This document shows, piece after piece, positions 1 through 11,425 of a stretch of 64,000 nucleotides of DNA. Each line of letters starts with the position of its first letter. Position 1 is the first letter of the stretch. Source of the stretch: Eumeta japonica (lineage: Eukaryota; Arthropoda; Insecta; Lepidoptera; Psychidae); contig BGZK01000098.1 in the NCBI GenBank assembly GCA_005406025.1, positions 62,001-126,000 of the forward strand. Reading direction: 5' to 3'. The notes below the pieces were generated by a model. The model searched no databases and was not told the origin of the DNA. It saw only the letters and a list, made by a program, of their open reading frames with translations. The translations under genes were made by a program, and so were the position numbers.

Positions 1-410
1 TCACCCTAATATATATATCATATGGAATTGACCATACATATTTTCATAAATATTCTTAATTTCCTTCTTTTTTAGAACAACTTCACTAAAGACCAGTCAC
101 TGTAGTAGCCCTTTCTAAGAAAAATAGCTTAGAACATGTACTAAAAATTCACGAACTAACAATATTAGTTAGCAAAAGCTGCCGCGCGTCCCCAGATATA
201 TGTCGCGTCGCACAGCCATGTGCGGTTGTCGAACTTGCAAGGAAGCTAGGTATTGTTTATTTGCTGTTTTTTAATTTTTTAAACATAGAGATATTTTATG
301 TAATGACAGTATAGTATTAGCATTAAGTTACAGTTATAGTACAACTGTTACGTTTACGATATTGACGTTTTTGAAACTAAGATTATGTGGGATTGAAGTG
401 TTTAATAACA

Positions 411-682
411 ATGCCTTTTACTGCTATAGAATATACAGACATAATTAATTGTTAGGGAGCTTGCGGAGGTGACATTGCTGCGGTCCGAAGGCTTTATAGT
501 GAAACCTACCCTGACGGTCAACAACCTGAGTTCACAGGTAATATTGTGTATCGTTTTTGTGATAATTGGCCTTGGTTAGCCTTTTTTTTTTAGAGGTGAG
601 TAAAACAAGTGGAAACTCAGAGACTAATTTAATAATACCATCAGCAACCTTTACATCACTGACAACATCAAGTTATTTTCAG
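411..682 (+). pseudogene. DUF4817-like helix-turn-helix fragment, two exons, broken
   Basis: An ATG at 411 opens a frame resembling the DUF4817 helix-turn-helix N-terminus found in many insect transposon-associated proteins (motif RRLYSETYPDGQQPEF). Codon 15 is TAG, so the frame is broken early. The frame continues to a donor at 537/538 (ACAG|GTAATA). After a short intron with a long T tract ending in TAG, a second exon (594-682) continues in frame and ends at a consensus donor (CAG|GTAAGT). I found no third exon. The splice signals are seen directly; the domain assignment is from memory of the family. It could be the 5' remnant of a domesticated or transposon-borne gene. Confidence 0.35.
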
Positions 683-859
683 GTAAGTGACTAGATAAAT
701 TCTTTAAAAATAATAGATTGTGTAGCCTGACCACGAGGCAGAAATCGAGTTTGTTTACGCGGTGCCAAGACCTGACGACCGCATTCACATTTGTAGTCTG
801 ACCAAGTATTTATTAGGGTTGTGTCCATATTATTTTATATTTTATAAGGTTTTTCAATT

Positions 860-1790
860 ATATATTTTTGCTATAGTTACTTTGGTAAAGTTATTCTAAA
901 AAAAAAAGGAGATTATGAATATTTGCCGATTGATACATGATCGATTCCATATGGTATCTACAATGTGTTAATGGGACCCTATTACTAAACCTTCACTATT
1001 TGTATCTGTCTGTCAGTGAGCTGCATCTGAGTAACCATAATAAGTAGACAGTTGAAATATTCAGTGTGTATGTCTATTGCCACAATAACAATCAACAAAA
1101 ATAAAATGAAATTGAAAATTAAAAGTAGCCATAAAAAAATATGCAACTAAAAATTTTTTAATTGCATATTTTTTATGCGACTAAGTAATTCTTAGTTGCA
1201 TAGGTTCTGCACTATGCTGATGGAAAAAATAAGTTTATTAAGTATAAGCATTATTAGATTCAAAGATTTGTCTAGAGCACAAAGACAATGAAATCGGATG
1301 AAAACAATAAAACTAACTTTCTATCTATTAAATATCTATATAATACAATTTATTTCCTTGAAAATTTGATACTGTGACATTAACTGTAATACATCTATTG
1401 GTGTTATATTTACAAATTTTTTGAGTCTTAACATAATAATGTGTATGCATAGGACACAGCCATGACAGGAATTTCGGATAGTTGCTTTATCAATTTTGGC
1501 AATCAATATTAATTAGCGTTATTGGAACAACTTCCTGAGTACTTTTGTAATTTTTAGGGTTTCATATTCAAATTGTGTCAATGCAAACCTATTACTAGGG
1601 CTCCGCTGTCTGTTTATTCATCTGTCATGGAACTGTATTTTTGGAACAGTACATACATCATAATATACACTGAAATATTCAATATATATTTCTGTGGCCA
1701 CTATAACAATATATAATAATAATAAAATAAAATTAAAAAGGGTTTCCATACAAAAAAAATATTTGTTTATGGCATTTTTTGTTCAATCAT
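860..1790 (+). repeat. Two degenerate copies of a dispersed repeat (GGGACCCTATTACTA family)
   Basis: The stretches 880-1150 and about 1580-1790 share a block with a CCTATTACTA core, a CTGTCTGT-rich run, a TTGAAATATTC block, a GCCACwATAACAA block and an A-rich end. This order matches a dispersed noncoding repeat I recall from many insect genomes. The leading part of the first copy (AAGGAGATTATGAATATTTG) recurs near 46620. There is no coding capacity. The copies are direct and about 0.6 kb apart. The same order of blocks at two places is seen directly; the family identity is recall. Confidence 0.5.
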
Positions 1791-2469
1791 AATTTTTGTC
1801 CTTGTTTTTCACTAATTATTTTAAAAAATGTGTTATTAAATGTTGTATTGTGGTATGGAATATTTCATGTGTAAGTTTGATTCACACTTGGCCAGTTTTT
1901 TTAATGGCTATGCCTTTTGTTTTTCCACATAAGGTAACATATTCATACTATGTGACCCATATTTTACAATTTTTTAACCCCATCCCCTCAGTGACCAACG
2001 GTAGTATATACCAAGACCCCTTCACCCCCTTTAGTTTTCATGTAGTTATATGTTTCATAGATATGATTTTATATATATTTTTTTGCTAACAGAAAGTTAA
2101 TATAATCCATGAGAAAAAACTTATGTAAAAACATATTGTATCAGGTACTTATGTTTTACTACAAGTAGAATAAGCACACTACTTCTGAATGAGTACAAAA
2201 ACTATCAGTTTTAAATCAGCTAGTGTCCCGGCATATTTGTGTTAGTGTTGCCACCTGTGAGTTTAAAAAGCTCTGAAGAACGCTGCGCGCCATAACTTTA
2301 ATATATCTCACAAAAGCATGAGAATTCTCTGACACTATACGTGATTAAGTCTTAAATCCCGGCCCTAAATAACATGTTCCCTAACTTTCATTCATATAAT
2401 ATTTAGGTAATGAGATGCTCTATGTGACCATTATATATATAAAATCCATACATCTAATCCAAATTCAAA

Positions 2470-3020
2470 TGGGTAAATGTGTCTCCCGACAAGCGTGTTT
2501 GGCTATCCAAAATGGGGTTCTAATCTCTACGCTTATGTATTTATGTATGATAGTAAAAGCTGGGTATGGCAGAAGAAAATTAGAAATAGGATCAATGCAG
2601 TGGAAATAAAATCTCTGCATAGTATTGTGTTGTCTCAGAAAGATACATGTAGGAATAATGATGTTAAAGAGCAGTGTGGTTTGAATGATGATTTAGTGAC
2701 TAGAGCAGAAAGAGTTATGTTGCAGTGGTTTGGTCATCTGGAAAGGATGAATGAAAGTAGACTGATAAAACATATCTTTAGAGCGCACGTGTGTGATAGA
2801 AAGGTCGGCAAAGATCACCTTAAAACTTTCTGTACAGACCATATTTATAGCATACTAACAGAGGGCCAAAATTTTAGCAACCGAAACTGACGAGCTTGAA
2901 TGTAAAGATCCATGGATGTCAGTAAGGCAAGAGAGAAACGCAATGATCATAACATGGGGAAATCTAGTTTCTGACTACTTTTCTAGGAAATAGGTGTGAG
3001 TTTATGTTATTATTATTATC
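2470..3020 (+). mobile_element. Non-LTR retrotransposon 3' remnant (reverse-transcriptase C-terminus)
   Basis: A degenerate frame around 2477-2890 carries the block WFGHLERMNESRLIKHI followed by CDRKVGK, a C-terminal signature of a multicopy lepidopteran non-LTR polymerase. Beyond the stop at 2890 the homologous coding signal continues (ATGGATGTCAGTAAGGCAAGAG). The element then ends in TTCTAGGAAATAGGTGTGAGTTTAT and a TTA microsatellite tail, as expected for a 3' end. Only the last few hundred bases of the element are present, so it is 5'-truncated. Related pieces occur at 31560-32055, 46985-47265, 21355-21490 and 41400-41440. I am confident it is retrotransposon-derived but unsure of the clade (RTE or CR1-like). 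Confidence 0.7.
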
Positions 3021-5465
3021 AAATGGGTGAAACAGCAAGACATAGACATAATATTTATAAAAGTTTTGTAAATTTATTTAAAACATGTACACTTTACAAG
3101 CTATGTACTATAACACTATCAACTGTAAACAGAATCAAGATCTAAACCAAATTCAGAACCACACGTCAAAATCAGATCAAAATCTGGAGTACTATCGAGA
3201 TTGGAATTAGCAAAATTAAGGGGCTGACCACATCATGTAGGATCGGATTTTAGAGGCCGATGAAGGTTGGGATTGAAATAGATCTCGAGAATGGAATTAA
3301 AATGAAATCAACATAAAAAATGAAAAGAATCATTATATATCTGACGAAACCACAAGGTGTCTAGTATGTATAATTAATGCCATGATAAGACAAGGAATAC
3401 TGCACTACTAATGTTGAATATTCAGTTTAGATCAATGAAAGCTTCTATTTTCTCACTCTAGGATGTTTACTGTTTATATTAATAATACACATGTCTACTT
3501 TGTTAATAAATATTTATACTCAAATATTAAAAACTTTGCTGGCTAAAAGTATGCAAAATCTTAAACAGTTAAGAAGAAATCTGCCTGTATTTTTGAAATA
3601 ATGGGCATATACAGACCTTTGACATTTTAATATGTGGTGTAAAATCAAATCACTGGTTAACGATTCACAATATTTATGAAAATATGAGGGAAAAATGATT
3701 AAACAAACAAAATTGTTCTGCAGGACAATATTGTTGCTGATAACAAAAAAAATATTTTGCCACAGTATAAAATGACCGATACTATGAAGTTTGTGTTGGC
3801 CATACATTTGTTATTGGTTGCCGAAATCTATAGTGATGTATATATGTCAGATTGAAATCAATAGGAAAATATCTGAGGGCATTCGATCATAAATATCGAT
3901 TGTTGAAATACTGAACTGATTTAAGTGTTAGTATTTTTTTTATTTGTAATTTACTTCTTATGAAAGAAATTTATTTCTTAAGAAAAACGGTACGTTGCGT
4001 ATTTTGTTATACGCAGTACAGTCGACAACAAGGGAATAATGGTAAAAAATGAGAGTAACTTTTGTCTTCTGCTAAACCTATTTTACTGATTTTGAAAATA
4101 AAATGTTTTATTATATTAACTACCAGTTATCCATACATATGATAAAACAGTAAAATCTGGTGTGTCTGTCCTTTTAAGATATATATGAAAAATAAAAAGG
4201 GGCGATAAGAGCAACGTAATATAATAGAAAAAAAAATTTCTTTTCTTTTATTTCTCTGTATGTTTACGCATACCTCTGAAATTACTGAAAGAATTTTGAT
4301 ACTGTTATCAAAGGTAGATGGGACTTGTAGCAGAATTCAGGCTTTATTTCATTGAATTGGGTATCAGGAAAGAAATCATCCTGATTTAAAGATCTAGGCT
4401 GAAAAGTCACAAAGCAAATAATAATTGCTAGCATCATGTAGCGACCTATAGACGTCATAATACGAACAAACAACAATGCTCAAAGAAAAAAAAAACCAAA
4501 ACCTACACTCAACCTTCTAACCATGATAACTTATTGAAAACCGGGGTGAATTTGAGAACAAAACCGTAGTCGATAACAAGTATGGAATCGAAAGTAAAAT
4601 CAAGAGCGTAATTGGAGTCGAAATCATGAACAGTACCGAGACCAGATTGAAAGCGAGAATGTGAGGTATGACAAAAAAATCATTCAATGTAAAAGATAAG
4701 GGAACACATTCTATATTCACATGGGAAAAGCTCCGGATGTAAAGCTAGTAAACAATGTGTTATCATACATTCCAGCTTTATTAGTTATCAAGCCAAACTT
4801 CATGTGAAAATCTCTAAAATTTTTTGGAGATATTTATATTTATCTAATCATATGATTGGATGGTAAAATAAAATTTTTTTAATTTAAAATTTATTATAAA
4901 GTATAATTTATTTTAAGGAGACAATTTAAATATTTTTGCATTTCAATGTTTCTTTAATATTAATCTTAATGTATGTTACTGATGACGTCATTGTCAACAA
5001 GAGAAAGTTACAAATCTGAATTATGAAATCTGGAAAATGGTTGACCTCATAGGTCAACATCAAAACTTCACGCTCTTTTTGAGGTTGATGTCTCTTATTT
5101 TCAAAATCGTTGAATCCGAGAAAATAATTTGATTGCTGGTATTTAAAGCTCATTATTATTATTGTTCTTCTACAAAACTATTAGAAGGAGCATAAAATTA
5201 AGAAAACCATTATTTATCAAATACTTTAACAAAAATATTTTTAGAATGAAATTACCGACTTAAACAGTAGGACGCAGTTTTCTAATCATGAAAATACTCT
5301 GTTGATCTATTTTATCATCGATTTATTAAACTCATTTCTTTAATCTATATTAGTTAACCCTTTGTGCTGAGTAGTTGCGTAAAGTCCCAATTCGAACCGA
5401 GAACATCGTACATTGAACACTAGTGCCATCTGTGGGACCCTATCTATTTAGTCTGGTGTTGTCAC
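3021..5465. other. Noncoding stretch, no gene found
   Basis: AT-rich DNA without a credible coding frame; the open frames here are short, have no recognisable motif and lack splice context. Two patches (about 3150-3310 and 4530-4660) are strings of degenerate GAATCG/GAAATCG-like hexamers, similar to the interior of Helitron-type elements seen near 40800-41100. I see no termini here. Confidence 0.4.
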
Positions 5466-7809
5466 TTCGAAATCACATCGATGTTTTTTTGGATGCGATA
5501 TCAGAACTTGGCATCAATTTCTTCTGATGTATCAGTTAGAAACTTCAATGTTTTCTAAAAATCGAGTCATTTTTCTTACATTACTTCGCAAAGCTATAGT
5601 CAGCCTTCTGATACTCCATGCAAACGGAAATTTATAATTATATGCTATTCTTACACCAGCAATGTCCATATCTGCACACCTATCGTGTGTTCAAGGATGT
5701 TGAATGTTCCAGAAATCTATATAACTAAGAAAATACAACTTTTCATGAAAATCATCGCTAGTTCAAATGTTGTTTATTAAAAACACAAAAGTAAAAGCCA
5801 TGTATGAGAATAATAATTACAGTATTGTTAATACAAAAAGTACAAATGAAATAAAAATTATCTACAATTATGGACACTCCGGAATTAATGTCCTACTTTT
5901 AGTGTTCTTTTGACAGAGTTTGTAAAAACCAAAATTTATTTAAACATTTCCCGTTCAGTCTATTTCGTTGTTGGTTAACGATTTGTGCTGTTTTAGAAAA
6001 CAAACGTTCAGTTGAGACTAAAATTCCTACCATGGTTAAGTATTTGTAAGCAACTGTATGAAGCTTAGGAAGCTGAATTTTGAGATCATTCCAAATTTCT
6101 AAAGGTTTTTCATTTAATCTTCCTACAGGGCTACGCAAGTAAATCAATAGCTCATCAGAAATAATATCGTCAGACTACGCCGTTTTCTAGCTGTTGCGGA
6201 CAAATTTGTGGTGATCTTCCCACTAAGAAAATTTATCTTCTAGTTTGTTAGAATGGTCTGAAGAATCAGATTCCACGATCTCATTTTTTACTCTAGTTTT
6301 CATAATTTCTTTGATTTTTGTGACAGCTGTGGAGCAAGCGATTGAGTCCATAAAATACACTTTTTAAAACCTCGGGTTCAAGATTGTGGCTTTAGCAAAA
6401 GTTTAACACTTTCTATAACACCCACTCTCCTGTTAATCTTTTTCTGGATCAGCGACTGCAATTCTTTGGCAAGAGACTCTTCGAGTTTAAAAGGTTTAAC
6501 TTTTAAAACAAGATAATAGATTTGTGGTATTATTTTTCTGCTAGTGCAGTTCTTATCACCTGGCACTTCCTCGGTTACAGTTTCGATCAGTCCCAGAAAT
6601 TGCAAAATCGAAGTAAGAATAGATAGTTCTGATGCTGTAAGCCTCGGTGGTGCATTTTTATGACCAATGATTATATTATTAACGACAGTGCGAAGCTCCA
6701 TAAATTGTTCAATTATGTAATATGTGCTATTCAATCTCGTTGCGACCTTTTGTATCAATTTCGTTTCCTTCTGGGTTTCTTTACATAATTCGTTACTGGC
6801 TACATTGCTTTGTCTAAACCAAGTTACAATCGCTTTTAGTTTGGTAATCAAGTTTTGCAGCTCGGTACATTGATTTATAGCAATTTGTGCGACTAAATTT
6901 AAAGTGTGTGCAAAACAAGGTATATGCTTTTTTCCAAAAGCTAAATCAACTAATTTTGGCATATTACCTGTGCTATCTGTCACTACAGCCGAAACTTTGT
7001 ATCTATTTATACCCCATTCAGTATAAATTTCTAGCATTATTTCAGTTATGTGTTTTGAAGTATGGCGTCCATTTGACACATACACATCAAGAGTAATTGA
7101 AAAAAGATTAATACCTTCACTAACGTTTGCTGTTATTCCTAAAAAAATCTCATGTTCATTGTCTCATTCCACACGTTAGTGGTGAGAGTACAGTTTTCAT
7201 TATTTGATAGTTTATCTTTGAAAACTGTTAACAATCCTTCGTATTTATCATGAACCCATTCAGTCAATGTTGTTTTACTGGGAAGTTTATTGTGTGGTAC
7301 AATATCTTTAACCAAATTGTGAAAGCCTTCGTTTTCTACAATAGTAAATAGTCGATTGTCTTTACATATCATATATATATACAAGGGCATTATTTATTCT
7401 TAATGTTTTATCACCTCTCTTTAAAAAGCGTAAATTTCTTCAAAGCTTGATACAATAGACTTTTGACATTTTGGAACTGGAGGAATAGAAACATATACAT
7501 CGTCTTTTGAAGAGTCGGTTTTTTTCATTAATATCTTTGGTTAATTCACTTACGTCAGCAACAGAGCTTGATGACATAGTGAATCAGAAACATTGAGGAC
7601 TAATTGTGTATTTTTCTTAATTGTATTACTCTCAATACTGAAACTTTACAAAGTTTCATCACTAAATTCTGAAATGCTTCGTTAAGTATATTTTTACATG
7701 ACCTATTAAGTTGTTTGTATTGCCACTATATTTTATTATTTTTGACAAAATCTACATTTTGCAGAGTTATTATTTCCTTCAGTTTTATCATCATGAAACT
7801 TCATACATC

Positions 7810-9403
7810 TTTTTTTTTTGTTTCCCTCTTGCGACGAGGAGGAGGTAAAAAATGTCTATCCTGCACACCCTCGCGCCCGTACGCGTGGGTAGTGTGGGAC
7901 TGAAACCCACTAAAAAATTCCTCCTGAAAGTGAAGTAATTGGGTCGGCTATGCTATTTAGTCGGTCGAGACGAGTCGGATGACAAGTCAGACGACTTTGA
8001 TAGCTTCACCGAGTGCGGCCGGACGGCACATGCGAGTGCCGACGGCGCGTGACATGCGCTATGGACGACGCCTGGAGGAAGTCGTCTCGGCATAGGATGT
8101 CGCAGGAAACCGTCACGGGTCGGTTCCCTTCCCTCCTGCCCGGCCGGAGGCGGTTAGCGGCGGCCGGGTGGAGTAAGGAGCTTAGGTCGATGACCTGACT
8201 AACGGATAGACCTACTCTAAGTCAGTCATGCGTGTCGTTGACGTCATTAAGGCTTTCAACTGCCGCTGTAAGAGCGTCAGGTGGATCGGTAAGTACGTTT
8301 CGTGGCCTACGGATAAGGTGGGTGGGATGCGGCGGTTGATAGTCAACCGCCGCGCGTAAAGCGCATTGGGATGTGATCCCGCGATGTCGAAGAATCGCTT
8401 CGATGCGTCCTTCATATATTTGGAAATAGTGGGGAGTTCTAAGTCCCTATGGAGAATTGAATTACGAACACACCAATGTGCATCCGTTGCGGCTCTACAG
8501 AATTTATTCTGTATTACCTGTAGTCTATGTAGTGCTTTTGGAGCGGCGTGAGCGAAGACGGGAGACGCGTATGTCATCACCGTCCTAATGCACATTTTGT
8601 ATATGGTACGTTTATTACGTCTAGATAGTTTACTTTTTCTACCGAGCATGGTCCCGAGCCTTGCTTTGTAGAAAAGTGCAGTATTTCTAACACGCTCGAT
8701 ATGATCTCGGAAGTGTAGATTTTTATCGAGCGTGACTCCTAAGTATTTGTAGTTCCGTTGCCACGGAATGATCGCATCCAACATTTTAAGATTGGGAGTG
8801 TTTTTGTCGACAATGAGTCGACTCCTAATCTTACCATACTTGAATTGTATGGCTGCTGATTTGTCGGGGTTTACTTCTATCCTCCACTTCCGGAACCATT
8901 GACCTAGCTCGTCAATGGCCCTCTGGAAGGGGAGGAGGGTGAATCGGGTGCTCCTATTCCTATTTCCGTAAAAGAGCGCGGTATCGTCCGCGAATAACGC
9001 GAGTTGGACGCCAGACGATGACGGTCGCGGTATATCGTTTGTGTACGCGGAGTACAGCAGAGGAGAGAGGGTGGAGCCTTGAGGAACTCCTGCTCTGATA
9101 AGACGTCTTGTCGAGTGAGTGCGCTCATGCCTAAATGTGAAATGTCTGTTTGCTAAATAATTTTGAATAGTGATTATGAGGCGATCTGGTACTTGGAGAG
9201 AATATAACTTATAAATCAGACCTGCGTGCCATACCCTATCGAAGGCCTTGGCTACATCAAAGAAGACAGCTACGGTGCTACGTTCGGTTTCAAAGCCCTC
9301 CGAGACATACTCTACTAGGCGGAGGACTTGCTGTGGACAAGAATGGGCTGGGCGAAAGCCGAACTGTTCATCTATGATAAGGCCTTTCCCTAGGAGGTGA
9401 TCG
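7810..9403 (-). mobile_element. 5'-truncated Jockey-type non-LTR retrotransposon with perfect 11-bp target duplication
   Basis: The insert begins on the plus strand with ten T (7810-7819), the poly-A tail of a minus-strand element. It is GC-rich against AT-rich surroundings. It is flanked by identical 11-bp copies of CTTCATACATC at 7799-7809 and 9404-9414, a target-site duplication. It has a 3' untranslated region of about 400 bp and a polymerase frame truncated at its 5' side, as expected from incomplete target-primed reverse transcription. It landed in the BED-finger region of the hAT element. Confidence 0.9.
8212..9403 (-). CDS. Jockey-type reverse transcriptase, 5'-truncated but open frame
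   Basis: The minus-strand frame runs without a stop from the truncation point to 8212, about 397 codons. In order it shows the fingers motif DEQFGFRPAHSC, the catalytic block VAVFFDVAKAFDRVWH (first Asp), VPQGSTLSPLLYSAYTNDI, and the active-site box LALFADDTALF with both aspartates. The thumb/C-terminus starts with KYLGVTLDKNLHF. The endonuclease domain and the first part of the polymerase are missing, so it cannot retrotranspose alone, but the lack of stops suggests a fairly recent insertion. The product would be the cytoplasmic/nuclear polymerase of a LINE-like element. No own start codon is assigned because the 5' part is absent. Confidence 0.88.
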
Positions 9404-9435
9404 CTTCATACATCACTCTTCTTGAAAGGTGCCAT

Positions 9436-11365
9436 CGTATCTTATTATTCGACTGAAATAAAAAAAAGTAATTCATTATAATAGCAAAAAGCGATAAACT
9501 CGTCAACCGATAACGTTACAACGCTATCAAAAGACAAATAAAAAAATTATTAAAAAAAAGAGTGACAACATATAAGTTACAATTACAGAATAATCAAGGC
9601 TAATGAGACGATGAATGGTTATTTTATGGTTGGTTGGCGATGGTTAGTCTGTGACGTTTGACAGTCATGTCTATTGGTGGTGGTCTGTGGCTGCTGGTAA
9701 GGATGCCTTCGTCGCTTTTTGACCATTGCACACTGCCATTGCATCAGCGGTTCTCTTAACGAGGTTGTGTCGATTGTTTTTGACACTTTTTTCACCCTGG
9801 TGGATACGACTGACTGCAATTTCCAGATGATTATAAAAACTAAAATTAACACTTGCTTAGTTGTTCGATATCTGTCAATCCTCTCGAATCAACATTCAAT
9901 TCTTTGGATAGAGATTCGTAATGGAGAGGTAGATTCGAGGGTCAGCGGTGGGTTGCATGTTGTATGTCAATGCGTACTGTAGGCAAGCGTCTAGTTATTT
10001 CAATTAAATCAATTGATGTCTTGATTTGTTATTGATTTTATACAATTTGGTGAAAGTGATTGCTAAAATGTGACATTTAGGTATAAATAATATGTGTTGA
10101 AAACTATTTTTTACAGATAAAGTAATTTACTAAGCTGAATCGCTAACACTTTATTCTGTCATTCAGTAAATTAGGAAATGTACTGGTACTCTTGTTCACA
10201 TGATAATAAATAAACTACAATTATAACCTTACTTTACTTATTTCAATTCGATCGAATACGCGTGCTGACGAAACGTTGAGATCTTATTGCAACGCGTAGG
10301 TATAAGTATATTATTACACACAAATCTACTCTTATTACGTTCTGTAAAACTAAATATAATTAAACGTTTTTATCTTCAACTCTCACTGAGACAACAAAAA
10401 CAGTAGTAAAGATTTTTTTTATCTGTCGCGAAGTGTAGCCAACATCAATTTCTAAATTCGGCTTAAGCAGTTGGCAGTTCAACCAGCGTATTCAAATATT
10501 ACTTAAGCACATTGAAATAAGATTCCAGCTACGTTCATCTAAGTTTAAACAAAATAGGTTTGAAATATAATAAAATTTTCTACTATTGAAAAATAAACAT
10601 GTTTTAAAACGAATAGAAATACTTAAAGAAAAAAGTTTTCTGGTAATGGTTTAGGGATTAAATTGAGTTTTTTATAAAATTAACTGGTTATCATCGATTC
10701 GACGTTTTATGAAAATAAATCGATACATCGCTTAAATCAATAGCTTTTCAAAACATCGGATCGATTCGATGTATCGCATTGCAAAATCAGGTGATTTCGA
10801 TGCATCGATGTATATCGAATCTCTAATCTAGACATACTCCGCGTTTCATATTAAACATATAATAGCCTACAACCTACCATTAGTAGGTTCTAAAAATAGA
10901 TTTAATAAATTATAACATCCTAAGAATTCAGAATCCAGCTGCTGTGATTTGTAGCATCTAATAAATTTACATTAAAGTTATCACAGATAATAAATGTATT
11001 TCTTTTTATTACTGATTTCACATAACGCTTGATCCATAATGGATTCAAATATTTCATACGATGAATAGGAGGGTCTCGACAATCCATTTAACAGAGTGGT
11101 CCATATGTCTGTTCTTTCCTTGAATTTCAAATTATATCATATGATAATTTAAAGAACCACCACGTATTGCGCTCTTCCTGGTATAGGATCTCGCAACCCA
11201 ATTATTAACAAAACGAAAAGGAAGCTGATAGTATCTAAGCCAGTCCTCCGTAATACAGAGTACATCAATGTTAGTACAGTCTATAAACAGCTCAGTTTCC
11301 CAGCATCTAGTTCTCCATACTTTGAATATTTTTAGTGCAGTTGAGAAAGCAGTGACTTATTATCA
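9436..11365. other. Noncoding; includes hAT 5' region and an ATCGAT-rich block
   Basis: Up to about 10830 this is probably the upstream part of the hAT element. A patch at about 10690-10830 is strongly enriched in ATCGAT/CGATG words arranged in both orientations, typical of subterminal transposase-binding regions. The short overlapping frames at 9619-9982 have no recognisable motifs. Nothing else identifiable. Confidence 0.35.
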
Positions 11366-11425
11366 TTTTTAATAATTTAATTGTGATTAACATTATAATG
11401 TTAATCACAATTAAATTATTAAAAA
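11366..11425. repeat. 60-bp perfect palindrome
   Basis: The 60 bases equal their own reverse complement exactly, with the centre between 11395 and 11396 and no spacer. Each arm is 30 bp (TTTTTAATAATTTAATTGTG then ATTAACATTA). Symmetry stops at 11365/11426. It is AT-rich and not linked to a recognisable transposon end. A transcript through it would fold into a perfect hairpin. Confidence 0.95.

Larger units (their letters stand above)
5899..9435 (-). pseudogene. hAT (ZBED-like) transposase, broken and interrupted
   Basis: Read on the minus strand, a start at 9435 begins MAPFKKSDV, the usual lead into a BED zinc finger. After the nested insertion the finger resumes (CRFC pair near 7750, GHVK and KHF histidines near 7680-7650), then the catalytic core: TTNVWNE, AVVTDSTGNM and CFAHTLNL in 7390-6880. 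The C-terminal dimerisation helix is VSTERLFSKTAQIVNQQRNR at about 6020-5960. Single-base frameshifts occur in the finger, and stops and frameshifts at 6148-6377 separate core from C-terminus. DNA cut-and-paste function is known for the family; this copy cannot make a full protein. Confidence 0.85.
5468..10799 (-). mobile_element. Decayed hAT DNA transposon with a nested retrotransposon
   Basis: A BED-finger hAT transposase pseudogene (5899-9435, minus) sits between imperfect inverted ends. The left end, 5468-5500, contains CGAAATCAC followed about 14 bases later by ATGCGATA. The right end, 10772-10799, read on the minus strand has CGAAATCAC followed by AATGCGATA. The right edge may extend about 30 bases further through an ATCGAT-rich block. 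I could not locate an 8-bp target duplication, so the outer boundaries are approximate. The element is interrupted by a Jockey-type insertion at 7810-9403. Confidence 0.45.

Noticed and set aside
1796..2089. 97-codon open frame
   Set aside because: AT-rich low-complexity translation, no motif, no splice context; chance frame.
8013..9128. Plus-strand frames and a minus-strand frame at 8904-9128 over the Jockey insert
   Set aside because: Shadows of the GC-rich reverse-transcriptase frame, which explains the region fully.
9619..9982. Overlapping frames on both strands
   Set aside because: No recognisable motif; inside the likely 5' noncoding part of the hAT element.
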